Counted from the first letter of the stretch, positions 10,707 to 23,000 are shown. The stretch: DNA of 64,000 nt from Pratylenchus scribneri (GCA_030063045.1 JAQSEB010000032.1:1116001-1180000), one strand, 5' to 3'. Translations and numbers: made by a program. Notes: a model not told the origin generated them from the letters alone.

Positions 10707-13700
10707 ATGTCCTTTGTAAATTTCCTCCAAAATAATTTAATCTTCAAATTCATTTGCCATTTTTTTCTTTTACAACAAATTTCATTGCAACAACAAAATG
10801 AGAGGCAAAATGAAGGATATTTGCTATTTTGTCCTTGCATGGGCGAGTGATTTTTTCTTTTCGTTTTGGGTGATTTTAGAATTCTGCTTCTGCACATTGG
10901 CCAATAACTTGGAAATCATTCAAGAAATTGATAAATTTTTTATAGAATTTTATAAGCCTCTTCCTGGAGAGCATTTTGAAACTAAAATGACAGATCGAAT
11001 TTAATTGTACAGAAAGTATGGCCAAAAAATGAAAGCTGCTTAATTTTTGTCCAGAGTGTAGAATTTTTTAATTCCTAAATTAATTTTGGAATACCAAAAA
11101 TATCCATCCAGCCCATTTTCCCCAAAAATATTTGCCCAAATTTTCTGTAGGCCGATTCGGCAATCAAATTGACCAATTCCTGGGCACTTTGTCCTTTGCT
11201 CGTCGCCTCAATCGCACTTTGGTTTTGCCCCCGCTGATCGAATATCCCCCTGGATCAAGGGAGGCCAGAATGCGCGAATTCGATGCGTTTTTCAATTTGT
11301 CAACTTTGAACAACTTTCATCGGGTTATTCCAATGCATAAATTTATGGAGGAAATTGCTGATCGAATTTGGCCGGCAAATCGGAGGAAAGGTTTTTACTT
11401 TGGGCAAATATTGTAAAATCATCTATTAGTACTTTGTTGGTCCCCTCGACCGGCATTGGGCAATCCAAATTCTCTTGGATGCCTTCCAACCGAAGGGAAT
11501 CCATTTGGCCCATTCTGGAGACATATTGGCATCAAATTCGAAGGAGGCGATGAATTCTTTGGTCAAAAAACGGGTGGATTCGATTTGGAAATGAAAGGAG
11601 TAGAAAGGAAATGGAAAGAAAAGTCAGTTAGAATTTACAATTTAGGGACAAATTCGATGCCATTTTGCAGTTTCCCAATTGACCAATGGCCAGTTTTGGC
11701 ATTTTCTTCTGCACCAGCCCCATTCCCACTTCGTTCTGCCCTTCGCCCTCTCCAACGATTCCTCCAATGGACTGACAAAATTGAATCCGATGCCCGTCAT
11801 TTTATTCACCAAAATTTTGGCCCAAATCCATTTGTGGGCGTCCATTTGAGGAATGGACCCGATTGGGTATAAAAAGAGGGAATTAGCCAAAAATGGTTTT
11901 AAATCATTTTGATCAAAGGAAAATGTTTGCGCCCATTTTGATGGGGAGAGGCACATTTTTGCCAGTGCCCAATGTGCTGGGGAATTCAATGAATTTGGCA
12001 ATTTGACAAAGGAAGCATGCAATCCACCGTTGGAATATATTCTCGATGAGGTGAATTGAATAATCATTTGGAGCAAAATAAATGTTCAATATTATTTGTA
12101 AACGGAGAAATTCAGTATTTGAGTTCATTCTTTTGGCAATAGACAAGGATTTAATTAATTTGAGAAGGGAATAGGCCAATCGAAAATGGCTTCATTTTTT
12201 TTTGTAAAATTTAAACTTTTATTTTAAAATTTTGACATGACATTTATTAAACATGAAATTCATAAAATTAAAACAGGCAACTTTGTAAGGGCTAAGATGG
12301 CACAAAAAAGAATAAATGAACACTAAATATAGAGGAAAAATAAAAGGGATAAATGATGAGAAAAAATAAAAGGGAATTAGTTTGAAGTGGTCCTTTTTGG
12401 CCGAAATAAACAAAAAAAATTTTTCCAAGCACATTTAACCGGAAACATGTCTTTCCGGAAAACACAAAAAATCAGAATTCTTTCCGGAAAACACAAAAAA
12501 TCAGAATTCTTTCCGGAAAACACAAAAAAAATCAGAATTCTTTCCGGAAAACACAAAAAATCAGAATTCTTTCCGGAAAACACAAAAAATCAGAATTCTT
12601 ACCGGAAAACACAATAAATCAGAATTCTTTCCGGAAAATACAAAAAATCAGAATTCTTTCCGGAAAACACAAAAAATCAGAATTCTTTCCGGAAAACACA
12701 AAAAATCAGAATTCTTTCCGGAAAACACAAAAAATCAGAATTCTTTCCGGAAAACACAAAATCAGAATTCTTTCCGGAAAACATAAAAAATCAGAATTCT
12801 TTCCGGAAAACACAAAAAATCAGAATTCTTTCCGGAAAACACAAAAAATCAGAATTCTTTCCGGAAAACACAAAAAATCAGAATTCTTTCCGGAAAACAC
12901 AAAAAATAAGAATTCTTTCCGGAAAACACAAAAAATCAGAATTCTTTCCGGAAAACATAAAAAATCAGAATTCTTTCCGGAAAACACAAAAAATCAGAAT
13001 TCTTTCCGGAAAACACAAAAAATCAGAATTCTTTCCGGAAAACACAAAAAATCAGAATTCTTTCCGGAAAACACAAAAAATCAGAATTCTTTCCGGAAAA
13101 CACAAAAAATCAGAATTCTTTCCGGAAAACACAAAAAATCAGAATTCTTTCCGGAAAACACAAAAAATCAGAATTCTTTGCGGAAAACACAAAAAATCAG
13201 AATTCTTTCCGGAAAACACAAAAAATCAGAATTCTTTCCGGAAAACACAAAAAATCAGAATTCTTTCCGGAAAACACAAAAAATTAGAATTCTTTCCGGA
13301 AAATACAAAAAATCAGAATTCTTTCCGGAAAACACAAAAAATCAGAATTCTTTCCGGAAAACACAAAAAATCAGAATTCTTTCCGGAAAATACAAAAAAT
13401 CAGAATTCTTTCCGGAAAACACAAAAAATCAGAATTCTTTCCGGAAAACACAAAAAATCAGAATTCTTTGCGGAAAACACAAAAAATCAGAATTCTTTCC
13501 GGAAAACACAAAAAATCAGAATTCTTTCCGGAAAACACAAAAAATCAGAATTCTTTCCGGAAAACACAAAAAATTAGAATTCTTTCCGGAAAATACAAAA
13601 AATCAGAATTCTTTCCGGAAAACACAAAAAATCAGAATTCTTTCCGGAAAACACAAAAAATCAGAATTCTTTCCGGAAAATACAAAAAATCAGAATTCTT

Positions 13701-14252
13701 TCCGGAAAACACAAAAAATCAGAATTCTTTCCGGAAAACACAAAAAATCAGAATTCTTTCCGGAAAATACAAAAAATCATAATTCTTTCCGGAAAATGCA
13801 AAAACATATCTAACGGGAAATCAAAGGAAATATTCATGTCCAAAATTATCAAATAAAAACATTAAAAATATCTATTCTCCAATAATTTCTTACTATTTTA
13901 GATTCAATCCCAAGTAACAAGAATTGGAGCCCGTGGAGTTTTCATAGCCTCTGATTGGCGCCATCATTTGGCCGAAATCCAAAGACATTTGGCCAAAACA
14001 ATTGGATGGCCCGTAGAAGTGATCAAATTGGAGGAGGAGGGAAATGATGGGAGAGTGCCAACAAAGGAATTGGCAATTCTTGGCCAATCCACCCATTTCA
14101 TTGGGAATTGCGTTTCCAGTTTTACTTCATTCATTGTTCGCCAAAGGCATTATTCTGCTAGGGAAATGCATCGTTCTTGTTCATTTTTTGCCTTCCCAAA
14201 TGCGGCAATGCAATTATTGGAAACAAAATTGGTCAAAAATGATGAACTATAA
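10707..14252 (+). CDS. pofut1: GDP-fucose protein O-fucosyltransferase 1
   Basis: Adds O-fucose to EGF repeats (for example of Notch) in the ER lumen; GT65 family. Six exons (10707-10842, 11151-11390, 11430-11622, 11671-11866, 11919-12050, 13902-14252) join in frame to 415 residues, close to the family's usual length of about 390. An N-terminal hydrophobic stretch (LIFKFICHFFLL) is the signal sequence. Then come GYLLFCPCMG/RFGNQ, the catalytic-site block VGVHLRNGPDW, ENVCAHF and FIGNCVSSFTSF, all as in human POFUT1. Intron 1 needs a GC donor (ATGG|GCGAGT); only this join yields the conserved CPCMGRFGNQ. The protein ends KNDEL, a KDEL-like ER retention signal (human ends RDEF). The 1,851-bp last intron is mostly a 29-bp satellite. 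Confidence 0.95.
12449..13798. repeat. 29-bp satellite, about 46 copies, in POFUT1 intron 5
   Basis: Tandem units CCGGAAAACACAAAAAATCA + GAATTCTTT, 29 bp, about 1,350 bp in all. Each unit has a GAATTC and a TCCGGA palindrome. Diagnostic variants (GCGG for CCGG, TTAGAATTC, AAATAC) at about 13178, 13283 and 13300 recur exactly 290 bp later, so ten units were duplicated as a block. Because 29 is not divisible by three, open frames through the array encode an artificial 29-residue repeat and are not genes. Confidence 0.97.
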
Positions 14253-14387
14253 ATGTGTGATCTCAATTCATTATTAATTATAACTATTTTTCTTATTTTA
14301 TTTATTTATTGGCACAGTTTATTAAAATAAAATATTCATGGAAAAAATAATTGGAAAGGGATAAAAAAAATTGGTAACGGAAATTAT

Positions 14388-14690
14388 GGGCTATTCTTTT
14401 GGCTATATCTTAACGAGGCAATAGCAAATTTGGGACAGAGCATTATAAAGCCCTGAAAGTACTCTAAAATGTGCCCTTATTTAATAATATGAGATACTTT
14501 AAAAAAGTTACATGCCTTTGAGAGTATAATATACCCGAATTTTGAAAAGCTTTGTTTTATAAATAAATTTAAGTTTCCAAAAATTAGTAATGCCACTTTA
14601 TAGAGGACATTTAGGGCTTTAAAATGGAATATAGCCTTCCTAAATATTTACTTTCTTGTTTAGCTATTGCCAAAAGAATGGATCCAGGTA
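14388..14690. repeat. foldback element, family R1, copy A
   Basis: Ends ATTCTTTTGGC / GCCAAAAGAAT are exact reverse complements. Inside, GGCAATAGC...AAGCCCTGAAAGTACTCTAAAA pairs imperfectly with TTTATAGAGGACATTTAGGG...GCTATTGCC. Related arms occur at 42.1, 43.9, 50.7 and 62.9 kb. It lies between POFUT1 and the homeobox gene. Confidence 0.75.
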
Positions 14691-14790
14691 CTGAAGTAGC
14701 AGAGGAATTGGATAAAAATATATTGGTGGAGAGAGAATGGATTTATTTGGAATTATTTTTACAATTTATTCAATTTTAATTTAATTTTAT

Positions 14791-15699
14791 TCAATTTTGT
14801 TCCTCCTCCTCTTCCTGCTGATGTTTGTCATGTCCATGTTCTCCGACCATCAACAAATTGTCAATGAAAAAGCCATTTGCCTTTCCAATCTTTTGGGGAG
14901 AGGGCGAAAGTTGAGGACTCGATTCAGTGGCCGAATTTGAGGAACACGATGAGAGGGAACATCGACGCAACATTTCCAAACTCATTTCGGGTGGACAAAG
15001 GAAATTTGGATTGTTGGCCATTGATGAGGGCGAGGATTGTCCTTGGCCAATTGACTGATGTTGGCATCTTTTCGACTGTTTTCGTTGTTTTGCCCTTCTA
15101 TTCTGGAACCAAACCTGAAACAAAAATGAATGAATATAGAATATTTCAAAATATAATTTCAGAATTCAGAGGCAGTTGCTAGAAAAGAATGACTTATAGT
15201 AAAGAATAAGAAATGCCGAAAAAATGGTAAATTAATTAAATTTTTTAAAAGAAATTTGGCTGGCATAAAAGTACATTCTCTCACCTGTATTCTGGCCTCA
15301 CTAAGGCCTGTTTGAAGGGCTAGCCTTTCTCGAAGGCAAACATCCGGGTATTGTGTCTTCTTGAAAATGGCCTCCAATTGTCCAATTTGTTCATTGTTAA
15401 ATGTCGTTCGACTTCTTCTGCAGGAGGAGGAAAAATTCTTGGGCGTTGATGTTGGCGAATTTGAGGGGAATTGATGGTGGTTAATGGAGGAATCGGACAA
15501 TGAGGACGGATCATCCACCGAATGTTGGAGTTGGGATTGATAGGAGGCTAAAAGGGATGAAAATGGAAGGCATTTCACCTTAAATAAACGTACAAAGCAA
15601 TGAGGAAAATGTGAATTGCAATTTGGCCAATTGTTCCATTGTGTCCAAAGGGACAAAACCGGCAGCAGGTTGACCCATTGACGAATTCATTGGCTGCAT
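14791..15699 (-). CDS. paired-like homeodomain protein, Prop1/UNC-42-like
   Basis: DNA-binding transcription factor. Exons 15699-15594, 15547-15285 and 15114-14791 join in frame to 230 residues. The homeodomain runs from [18 protein letters not shown] to [17 protein letters not shown], with Gln at recognition position 50. The [20 protein letters not shown] block is closest, among those I know, to Prop1 and nematode UNC-42. The intron between homeodomain residues 46 and 47 is the position conserved in paired-class genes. The N-terminus ([18 protein letters not shown]) is low complexity and the C-terminus is Ser-rich, ending in a run of Glu. No paired domain is present. Exact orthology needs a tree; ceh-type paralogues are alternatives. 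Confidence 0.88.
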
Positions 15700-17292
15700 T
15701 TTTATGATGGAATTTGCCAATTTTTGATTGCAATTAAAAAATGGAAGGGAATTTGCCGAGATTTGTGCGAATTAGTATTAAATGTTATGAATGAGAATTT
15801 TGCTAATAAATGAGGACAAATTAAAGGTATGAATGAATGGAAGGGGAGGGAAGACTAATTCCCCCAATTTACATAAATAGAAATATATTCCATTTACGCA
15901 AGCGGATTTCCTCGCGCCAATGATGGCCAGCGGCATTAGAAGGGGTGGAGTGGATTATTTATTGGCCACAAGGCCATCCATCCACATTCAAAGGGGGCAA
16001 CCCCTTCCCCTTTGGCTCATTTTTATTAATTAATCCTCCGGGCCAAAACCCCTCCTATTTGCGCATGTCCCCTCCTTCCCCCATCCTATTTACCCCCCTT
16101 TTGAGGCCCACAATCGGCCCGAAATGAATATCTCGTAATTTGCCATTTAATGAAAAGAAATAAAGGGGCAGGGCAATTTGTATGGAAAATTGCTTTTGCC
16201 CCAATTGACGGCTTATTAACAAATTTTGTGTGAGGATTTTCGAAGAGGGGCCGATTTCGTAGAGATGAAATTGTACAAAAAATGTTATTGCCATTTACAT
16301 TTGAATTGGTCAACACAAATATTATTTATTGACGCAAAATGAATGAATGATGTTGGACTCAATTTCATTTTTTGTGGCCAATTTTGACCAATTTTGAGGG
16401 CTTCATTTTGCCATTCATAAAAATGAGATAATGAGGAACGATGCCGCCTAATCTTCTCCATTTTTGTATCATCCCTTTTAGCACAATTTGTGACGCAAAT
16501 TTATTGGATATAAACAAAGTTAATTGGCATTTATCAAAGAAAAATGAAAATTGGATGAATTTTTGAATGAATTTCATTTGGAAAAATTTAATTTTAATAA
16601 AATAAATTGATGAGATTGGAGGATGGATGCTGGAGGGGATTATGACAAAATTTGGCAGATATCCTCCATAAATGGAAGGAGGGTAAATAAATGGCATGAC
16701 CAAAAATGCCAAATGTGGTGCCCAAATCCGTGCAAATCCCCCTTCTCCCCTTCCTCAATTTCCATTTTGAATCCTATCCAAAATTTGATAATCCAATCCA
16801 ATATCCCAAATCCATCCAATCAAATCCCCTTCTTTACTTCAATTCAATGTGACGGATTTGCGTAATAAGTCCGGGGGCCAAAGGCGACCAAATACAACAC
16901 AACCCATCCATCCAATTCATTTATTAATTACGTCGATGGCATCCATCCTCTTCCATTTATTTAGTGCCGACACTAATTGAAATGTAAACAGGCCAGCCTG
17001 TGCCTGCAGGAATGCGCAAAATGGTTCCCCTCATTTGCGCTCTTTTTTACAAGATTCCCCACAAATTTTCTTGGGCCACTTAATTAAAGTGGACTAATAC
17101 AAATTGCAGATTGGAGGGGAAATAGATGGGAGGAGGGGGATTAGTGCCCCGTGGCCACAATTGGCAAATTAAGAAGCATTGGAAAATGAAGTTGGCATTG
17201 CCATTTTCAAATATTCGTCAATTCCCAATTTAATTTTGGAATTCATGGAATGGAAAATGAATATTTTGTATGGATTTGGTGGGAATGGAGAA
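15700..17292. other. intergenic, nothing recognised
   Basis: No spliced coding region or RNA gene was recognised. Several short open frames lack any family resemblance. This is upstream sequence of the homeobox gene and could hold its control elements. Confidence 0.5.
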
Positions 17293-17300
17293 GGGGATGA

Positions 17301-18164
17301 GGTACTCCTGCAGATTGGGGTCTGGAAGAGAAAGGGGGATTGTGGGGGAGGTGACAAGGTCCCTTCAATCAAATTTCCCATCAAAGAGATGGAGGGAATG
17401 GAATCAACGATGGGAAGGGAATCTGAATTGGATAAAAGAATTTTTTTTCTAAATTAATTTCGATGGAATAAATGCAAATCATTGATATAAACAAAATCAG
17501 TGTTGGATTAATTAATTTCTCATCCTTAATATTTTATACGAAATAAATGCTAATCATTGCGAATGAGGGTATCTGAGATAGATTATTAAATTATATTAGC
17601 TAATATAAAATAGTGATATTTTTATCATATTTATCATTTCACTCAAAATAAATAAAAATGGAAGAACTGCGTAATTTTACAATGAAACAACTATCGGCAA
17701 AATTATAAATCATTCACTTAATTTTGTTTCACCCGATGATGCCTCTATTCATACCCAATCTATAGAATCCCAATGGCAAAAAGTGAAAATGACCCAAAAG
17801 AAAATGTATGGTACATCCTCATCTTTATATAAATCCTATTTCCCTGAATATATTTGGCAAAAACGTTTTGGTTCACGTGATCTTGTTTTCTATAATTTTT
17901 GGTCTCATGTTTGTGAAATTTATCCTTGCGAATAATTTTAATTTCTTTTAATTACTGAATATTTCATGAATAAATTTATTTCGATTGGGCTGTATATTTC
18001 AAATAAAATAATTTAGAAAAAAAATTCTTTTATCCAATTCAGATTCCCTTCCCATCGTTGATTCCATTCCCTCCATCTCTTTGATGGGAAATTTGATTGA
18101 AGGGACCTTGTCACCTCCCCCACAATCCCCCTTTCTCTTCCAGACCCCAATCTGCAGGAGTACC
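17301..18164. mobile_element. Merlin-type DNA transposon remnant with 156-bp TIRs
   Basis: 864-bp element. Its ends, 17301-17456 and 18009-18164, appear to be identical inverted repeats of about 156 bp that begin GGTACTCCTGCAGATTGGGG. The element is flanked on both sides by GGGGATGA (17293-17300 and 18165-18172), an 8-bp target duplication, as expected for Merlin (8-9 bp). Between the repeats lies a truncated transposase frame. The perfect TIR identity implies recent mobility, presumably using a transposase supplied elsewhere. Confidence 0.88.
17675..17935 (+). pseudogene. truncated IS1595/Merlin DDE transposase
   Basis: Open frame of 86 codons without a plausible start. It reads INHSLNFVSPDD then HTQSIESQWQKVK, the final catalytic block of Merlin/ISXO2-like transposases (NHS.NFV...H.Q.IE..W..K), where the Glu is the last acid of the DDE triad. 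It continues with a Tyr/Phe-rich tail (YFPEYIWQKRFG) and stops at 17935. The first two Asp residues and the N-terminal zinc-binding region are missing, so this copy cannot be autonomous. Confidence 0.8.
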
Positions 18165-18189
18165 GGGGATGATGATGGAATTTGCATGA

Positions 18190-19425
18190 ATTAATTTTCA
18201 TTTCCTTTGCTTTTTCTCTCAATCAACATTTTTAATAAACTCATTCATATTATATTCTTCATGGATAAATTATTTTGAGGAGGGAAAAAGTGCAATTGGC
18301 CTTATTAAAAATTTGGTTAATTAAAAAATGATTCGGTGTGTAATAAATGGGAAATTAATAATGAATAATTTTAAATGTAAATGAATGAATGAATATTGGA
18401 TTTGGATGAATATTGGAATTAAAACGGCAATGACGGAATCCAAATCGAAAATTAGAAATAGAGAAAAGGGCAACCAAATTTTTGTTAATTCAATTTTTCA
18501 AATGAATAATAGGCTTTAAATTTGACAAATTTAGTATAATTGGATAGTCCTGATTTTGATGAATGAATAAAGGAAAAATTTAATGGATTTGATGGAAATT
18601 TCAAAAAACTATGGCCAAAAAATAGGGCAAAATAGGCCAAAATATGGCAACTTCAATTTTATCTCTATTTTTACCAAATAAAATTTGATCAATTAATTTT
18701 ATATTAAAATGCTCTCCAAAGTGAAATTAACAAAATGATATAAAAATTTAATCATTTGCTAAAAAGATTGTTGAAATTGGCCAAGCACAGTTAGGGCACC
18801 TTTAAAATTATCCAATAAAATTGCATTTAAATGAATAATATATTGAATTAAATTAAAAAATTTTTAAAAATAGTATTAAAATTAATTTTAAATAATATCT
18901 TTAATATTTTTTTAAAATTTATTTATAGATAGTTTTATTTAAGATGACGAAGTCCAACTCTCAAAATCTAATCGATTTTTCACTCTTTGTCCAGTTTTGC
19001 TAAAATAATTCGTATAACTTTCCGGAAAATTTTTAAAACATAGAAATTGATGAATTTGATATATTTTTTTAAATTTTTACTAAAAAATTATGTAAAAATA
19101 ATTTTTAATAATAGTTTAAAAAAATATAAAAATTATAAATTATAAATTTTTTAAAAGAAAAAGAAATATATATTTTTTTATGAAAAAATTATTTTTTTTA
19201 TAAAATATGAATTGTTTTGATAAACTAAAAATTTCATTTACCAAATACCAATATCAATACTATTTAAGCATTTTAATATTTTTTAAACCATTTTAAAATG
19301 AATTAATTAAATTTAACCTATTTTTCAATACAAATAATTTGGTAAAATTTTTCTAATGAATATAAACTTTTTTTTTTTTAAGTATTTTAAATTCTTATTA
19401 ATTATATAATTATAAAAATACGCTA
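18190..19425. other. very AT-rich intergenic stretch
   Basis: No coding exon recognised. Long A/T runs, especially 18840-19410. A weak copy of the GAGAGCATTTT dispersed repeat is present in inverse orientation near 18710. Confidence 0.5.
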
Positions 19426-19429
19426 TGTA

Positions 19430-19960
19430 ACGAAACCCCGAAATCACGAAACACCGAATCACGAAACGCCGAAATCACGAAACACCGAATAGGAGAAGCA
19501 TCACGAAACACCGAAATCACGAAACACCGAAAAGGAGAAAGTGTCACGATACACCGAAAATTTGAACTTATGGGTGAATTTTTTGGTTCGATATACCAAT
19601 CGACGCGCCTCGATGAGCTGATCCCGAATATGCTATTGGTTTCGCAAAAAACTTAAAAATAAAAAAGTTATGGCCATAAAAGTTGCCAAATGTGTAACCT
19701 AGCTTGAATTAAATGGCCATAACTTTTTTATTTTTAAGTTTTTTGCGAAACCAATAGCATATTCGGGATCAGCTCATCGAGACGCGTCGATTGGTATATC
19801 GAACCAAAAAATTCACCCATAAGTTCAAATTTTCGGTGTTTCGTGACACTTTCTCCTTTTCGGTGTTTCGTGATTTCGGTGTTTCGTGATGCTTCTCCTA
19901 TTCGGTGTTTCGTGATTTCGGCGTTTCGTGATTCGGTGTTTCGTGATTTCGGGGTTTCGT
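19430..19960. repeat. 531-bp near-perfect palindrome with GAAACACCG subrepeats
   Basis: Arm 19430-19677 (248 bp) and arm 19713-19960 (248 bp) are reverse complements with only about two differences seen (near 19552 and 19609); the 35-bp loop is 19678-19712. The outer 120 bp of each arm is built of CGAAATCACGAAACACC-like subrepeats; the inner part (GATCCCGAATATGC... in reverse) is unique. Could be a foldback transposon; no convincing target duplication is visible. Confidence 0.95.
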
Positions 19961-20049
19961 AGTAGAGCCATTCCTTTGGCGCAAAATTCTTCGGCCATTT
20001 CTTTCATTCGATAATCTTTCATTTTGTAAAAGCCCCGAGTTGCCGACAT

Positions 20050-23000
20050 TTAATTTTTGGAAATACATTGGTGCGGTCGAAACAAGTCAAAGATTGCAAG
20101 AGAAATTCGGCGATTCAGCCCCCACAATTTGTACAATTTATAAATGGCGACGTGACTTCAAAGAAGGACAAGAAGGAAAGGTTCAAGAAGGAAAGGTTCT
20201 TTTTTGAAAAAATATCAAATTTTCAGTTTAATTTTTGACTTTAAAAAATAATATTCCAAAAAATCAATTTTTTAACAGAGAAAAATATTTTTCAAAAAAT
20301 ATTTTTTAATAAATTTACACAATTAAAAATGTTTTTATGCCATCAATCTTGAAATCTGACAAATTACTTATCAATTTCTAATAAAATTTATTTTTTTTTT
20401 TAAATTTTTAAAAAATTTTATAAAAATCGATTTTTTACTATTTTAAAATATTTTAAGCGAGAACGTGAAGAACGCAAGGAAACAGAACCACTGGATGAAG
20501 GCCAAAAAGCGGCAAAAATTCCGAAAAAAGTTTCATCTGACAAATATTGTGTGGAATGCAACCGAGATTTGTGCAATCGACAATATTTTGAAATGCATAT
20601 GCTCAAAGTATATTGAAAATGAATTATCATTTTTGGCAAATTTTTACAATTTCCAGTTCCATGATATCCTGCTGGGCGATACAAAATCCGTTATTGAATA
20701 TTTGGACCAATTGGAACCATCCAAAACACAAAATTTAATCTTCAGGTTTTTAAATTTTTTTTTGCAAATTTAAAATGAAAATAATTTCCTAATTGGTCAG
20801 ATGCGATGCTTGTTTTGGTGGGGCACTCGATTATGACACAATTGAAGAATTGCAACAGCACAAATTGTTGGAACATGGCCAACAAATGCGAATGCCAAAA
20901 TGGTGTTCCAAAGTAAATTAAAATAAATCACAAAAATTTAATAAAAAAATATTCAATAAAGAAAGTCAAATCACCATCAAAAACACCGTTGCAAAATGTG
21001 AGATCATCAGCGGCACCATCGGCTTCATCCCGCATTACCCCACCAACAACTGGTTCTTCAATTCCAAAATACACAAAAGTGGTCATTCGTCGAGACAAAT
21101 CTTTGCCCGCTTCAAGCTCATTACGGTGGACAATTTTAATATTTTTTAATTTTTTATTGCTTTATAGTCGTTCAAATCGAGTTCCAAAACCAATTTCAAC
21201 ACTGAATTATTTGATGTTGGCAAAAGATTTCAACGAAATGAAAGGAGGAGGCGAAAAGGAGGAACGCAAAAATTCAAATTCACCAACAAAAGGTGGGGAA
21301 ATATTTAAAAAAAATTAAAATTTTAAATTGAAGAGTTTTCGAAAAGAGGACGTCCATCCATGAATCGAACAGTGAATTTTAAGGAAGAAATAAAGGAAAT
21401 TGAGTCATCAACAAATGAAGGGATGAAATTGGAAAGACAAATTCATAAAGAAAAGGTAAGTCAAATTTATCAAATATTTTACATTTTTGAATGGGAATAA
21501 AATTGGAAAACATATATTTTTTGATCAATTCATTAGGCACCTTTTTTAAATCTTATTGAAATGTTTTTAATTTAAAATGACAATTTATCCAAAATATATC
21601 AAAATGCCATAAATTAATTACGGTAAATAAAATTTTTGTATAGTCGGCATCGGCACAGCCAAAACATCAACAAGAAAGAAATGTGAACGGAAAAATGAAT
21701 AATGGTGGATTATCGCCGGAAAAAGAAGAAGATGATGAGGAGGAGGAGGATGAATTTGAAATAAAGGAAGATCCGGTTGAATTAGAAGAGGAAGAGGAAC
21801 AAATTCAACAACAAAAACAACCACAAGAAAACCAGCAAGACAATCCACCGGTAAAATAAATTAAATGTTAATTCGTCAACAATTTTCATTCAGGCCACCA
21901 ATGATAAACCTGAATCCGTAAGCAGTCCACACAAAAGACGAATGTTATCGCCGGATGCATTGGACGCAGCAAATTCACTTTTGAAACTGACTTTCGGCTC
22001 ACCGTTGAGTTTGACGGGCGTTTTTGAAGAGGTAAAATAAATTAAAAATAATTAATTTTTATATTCATTTTTATAGACGAATTCATCCTCAATTGCCAAT
22101 GAATCCAATGGAAATGTTGATGGGACAATTTTGACCTTCACCACAACCAAAACAACAATTTTGGACACTTCCGTTTCGAATTTGCCGCCGCCAAATTCTC
22201 CAACGCCAGCCGTGTCGAGCAATTCCACTTCAACAATCCAACAACAAAAATCTCCGCCCAAAATGGTGGCAAATGAATCCAATTTATTGCCTCAATCTCC
22301 ACCCAATCTGCCGAAGACGCCATCGCCACCGCCTCCTACTCTTCGTTTTCAATTGCCGCAGCCACAAAATGTGGGTTTTATCTTTTATTTTTGCACTAAT
22401 AATTCATTAATATATGGGAATTAGGAATTTACATTTTTTTGATCGAAACTGATATTTTGGTTTTTTTATTTCCATTTTTTATAGTTTTCGGGATTTTCCA
22501 ACGCGGAATTGACAGAAATTGAGAAGGCGGAGAGAAAGGCACTTGAAGTACGCATTAATGCCCTGAAGAATATTCAAATGCTTTTTGATGAAGCAATGAT
22601 CCAATTCCAACAATATTTGGCCGCAATGCCCTCAACAACAAATACAACCGGAATTGGAAATGTGAATGGACCAATCAATGGAATAATTAGACAGGTGGGA
22701 AATAATTGCAAAATAAATTAAGAACTTTTTTGTGGAATTTTATATTTTTAATAATGAATAAAAACAGAAATTATTAAAATATGCAGTAAATAATAATAAA
22801 AACGGATGAAATCAACTTTATTAAGTTGTTTTTTGGGGATAATTTCATCAATTCTGAATCAATTTAAATAAAATTAATATAAGTTGAATAGCCAGAAGTC
22901 TGCCCTTTAATTTGATAAGAAAATTATGTAAATAGGCTAAATCCTTTATGAGTTATAAATATTAAATTGGCAACAAATTGCAAATAATTAATTCATTTAA

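Noticed and set aside
12449..13798. CRISPR-like array
   Set aside because: Units are contiguous with no unique spacers, and the genome is eukaryotic; it is a satellite. The same holds for 36955-37528.
12387..13813. Long open frames with a 29-residue KKSEFFPENTKNQNS-type repeat
   Set aside because: They are a by-product of a 29-bp satellite without stops, inside the POFUT1 intron.
17179..18222. Two copies of a coding region in inverse orientation
   Set aside because: The shared frames (GRERGIVGEVTRSLQ) are the transposon's terminal inverted repeats, not genes.
19825..20049. Minus-strand frame with HETPKRRNHETP-like repeats
   Set aside because: It is the palindrome's subrepeats read through; only its first 25 codons lie outside it.
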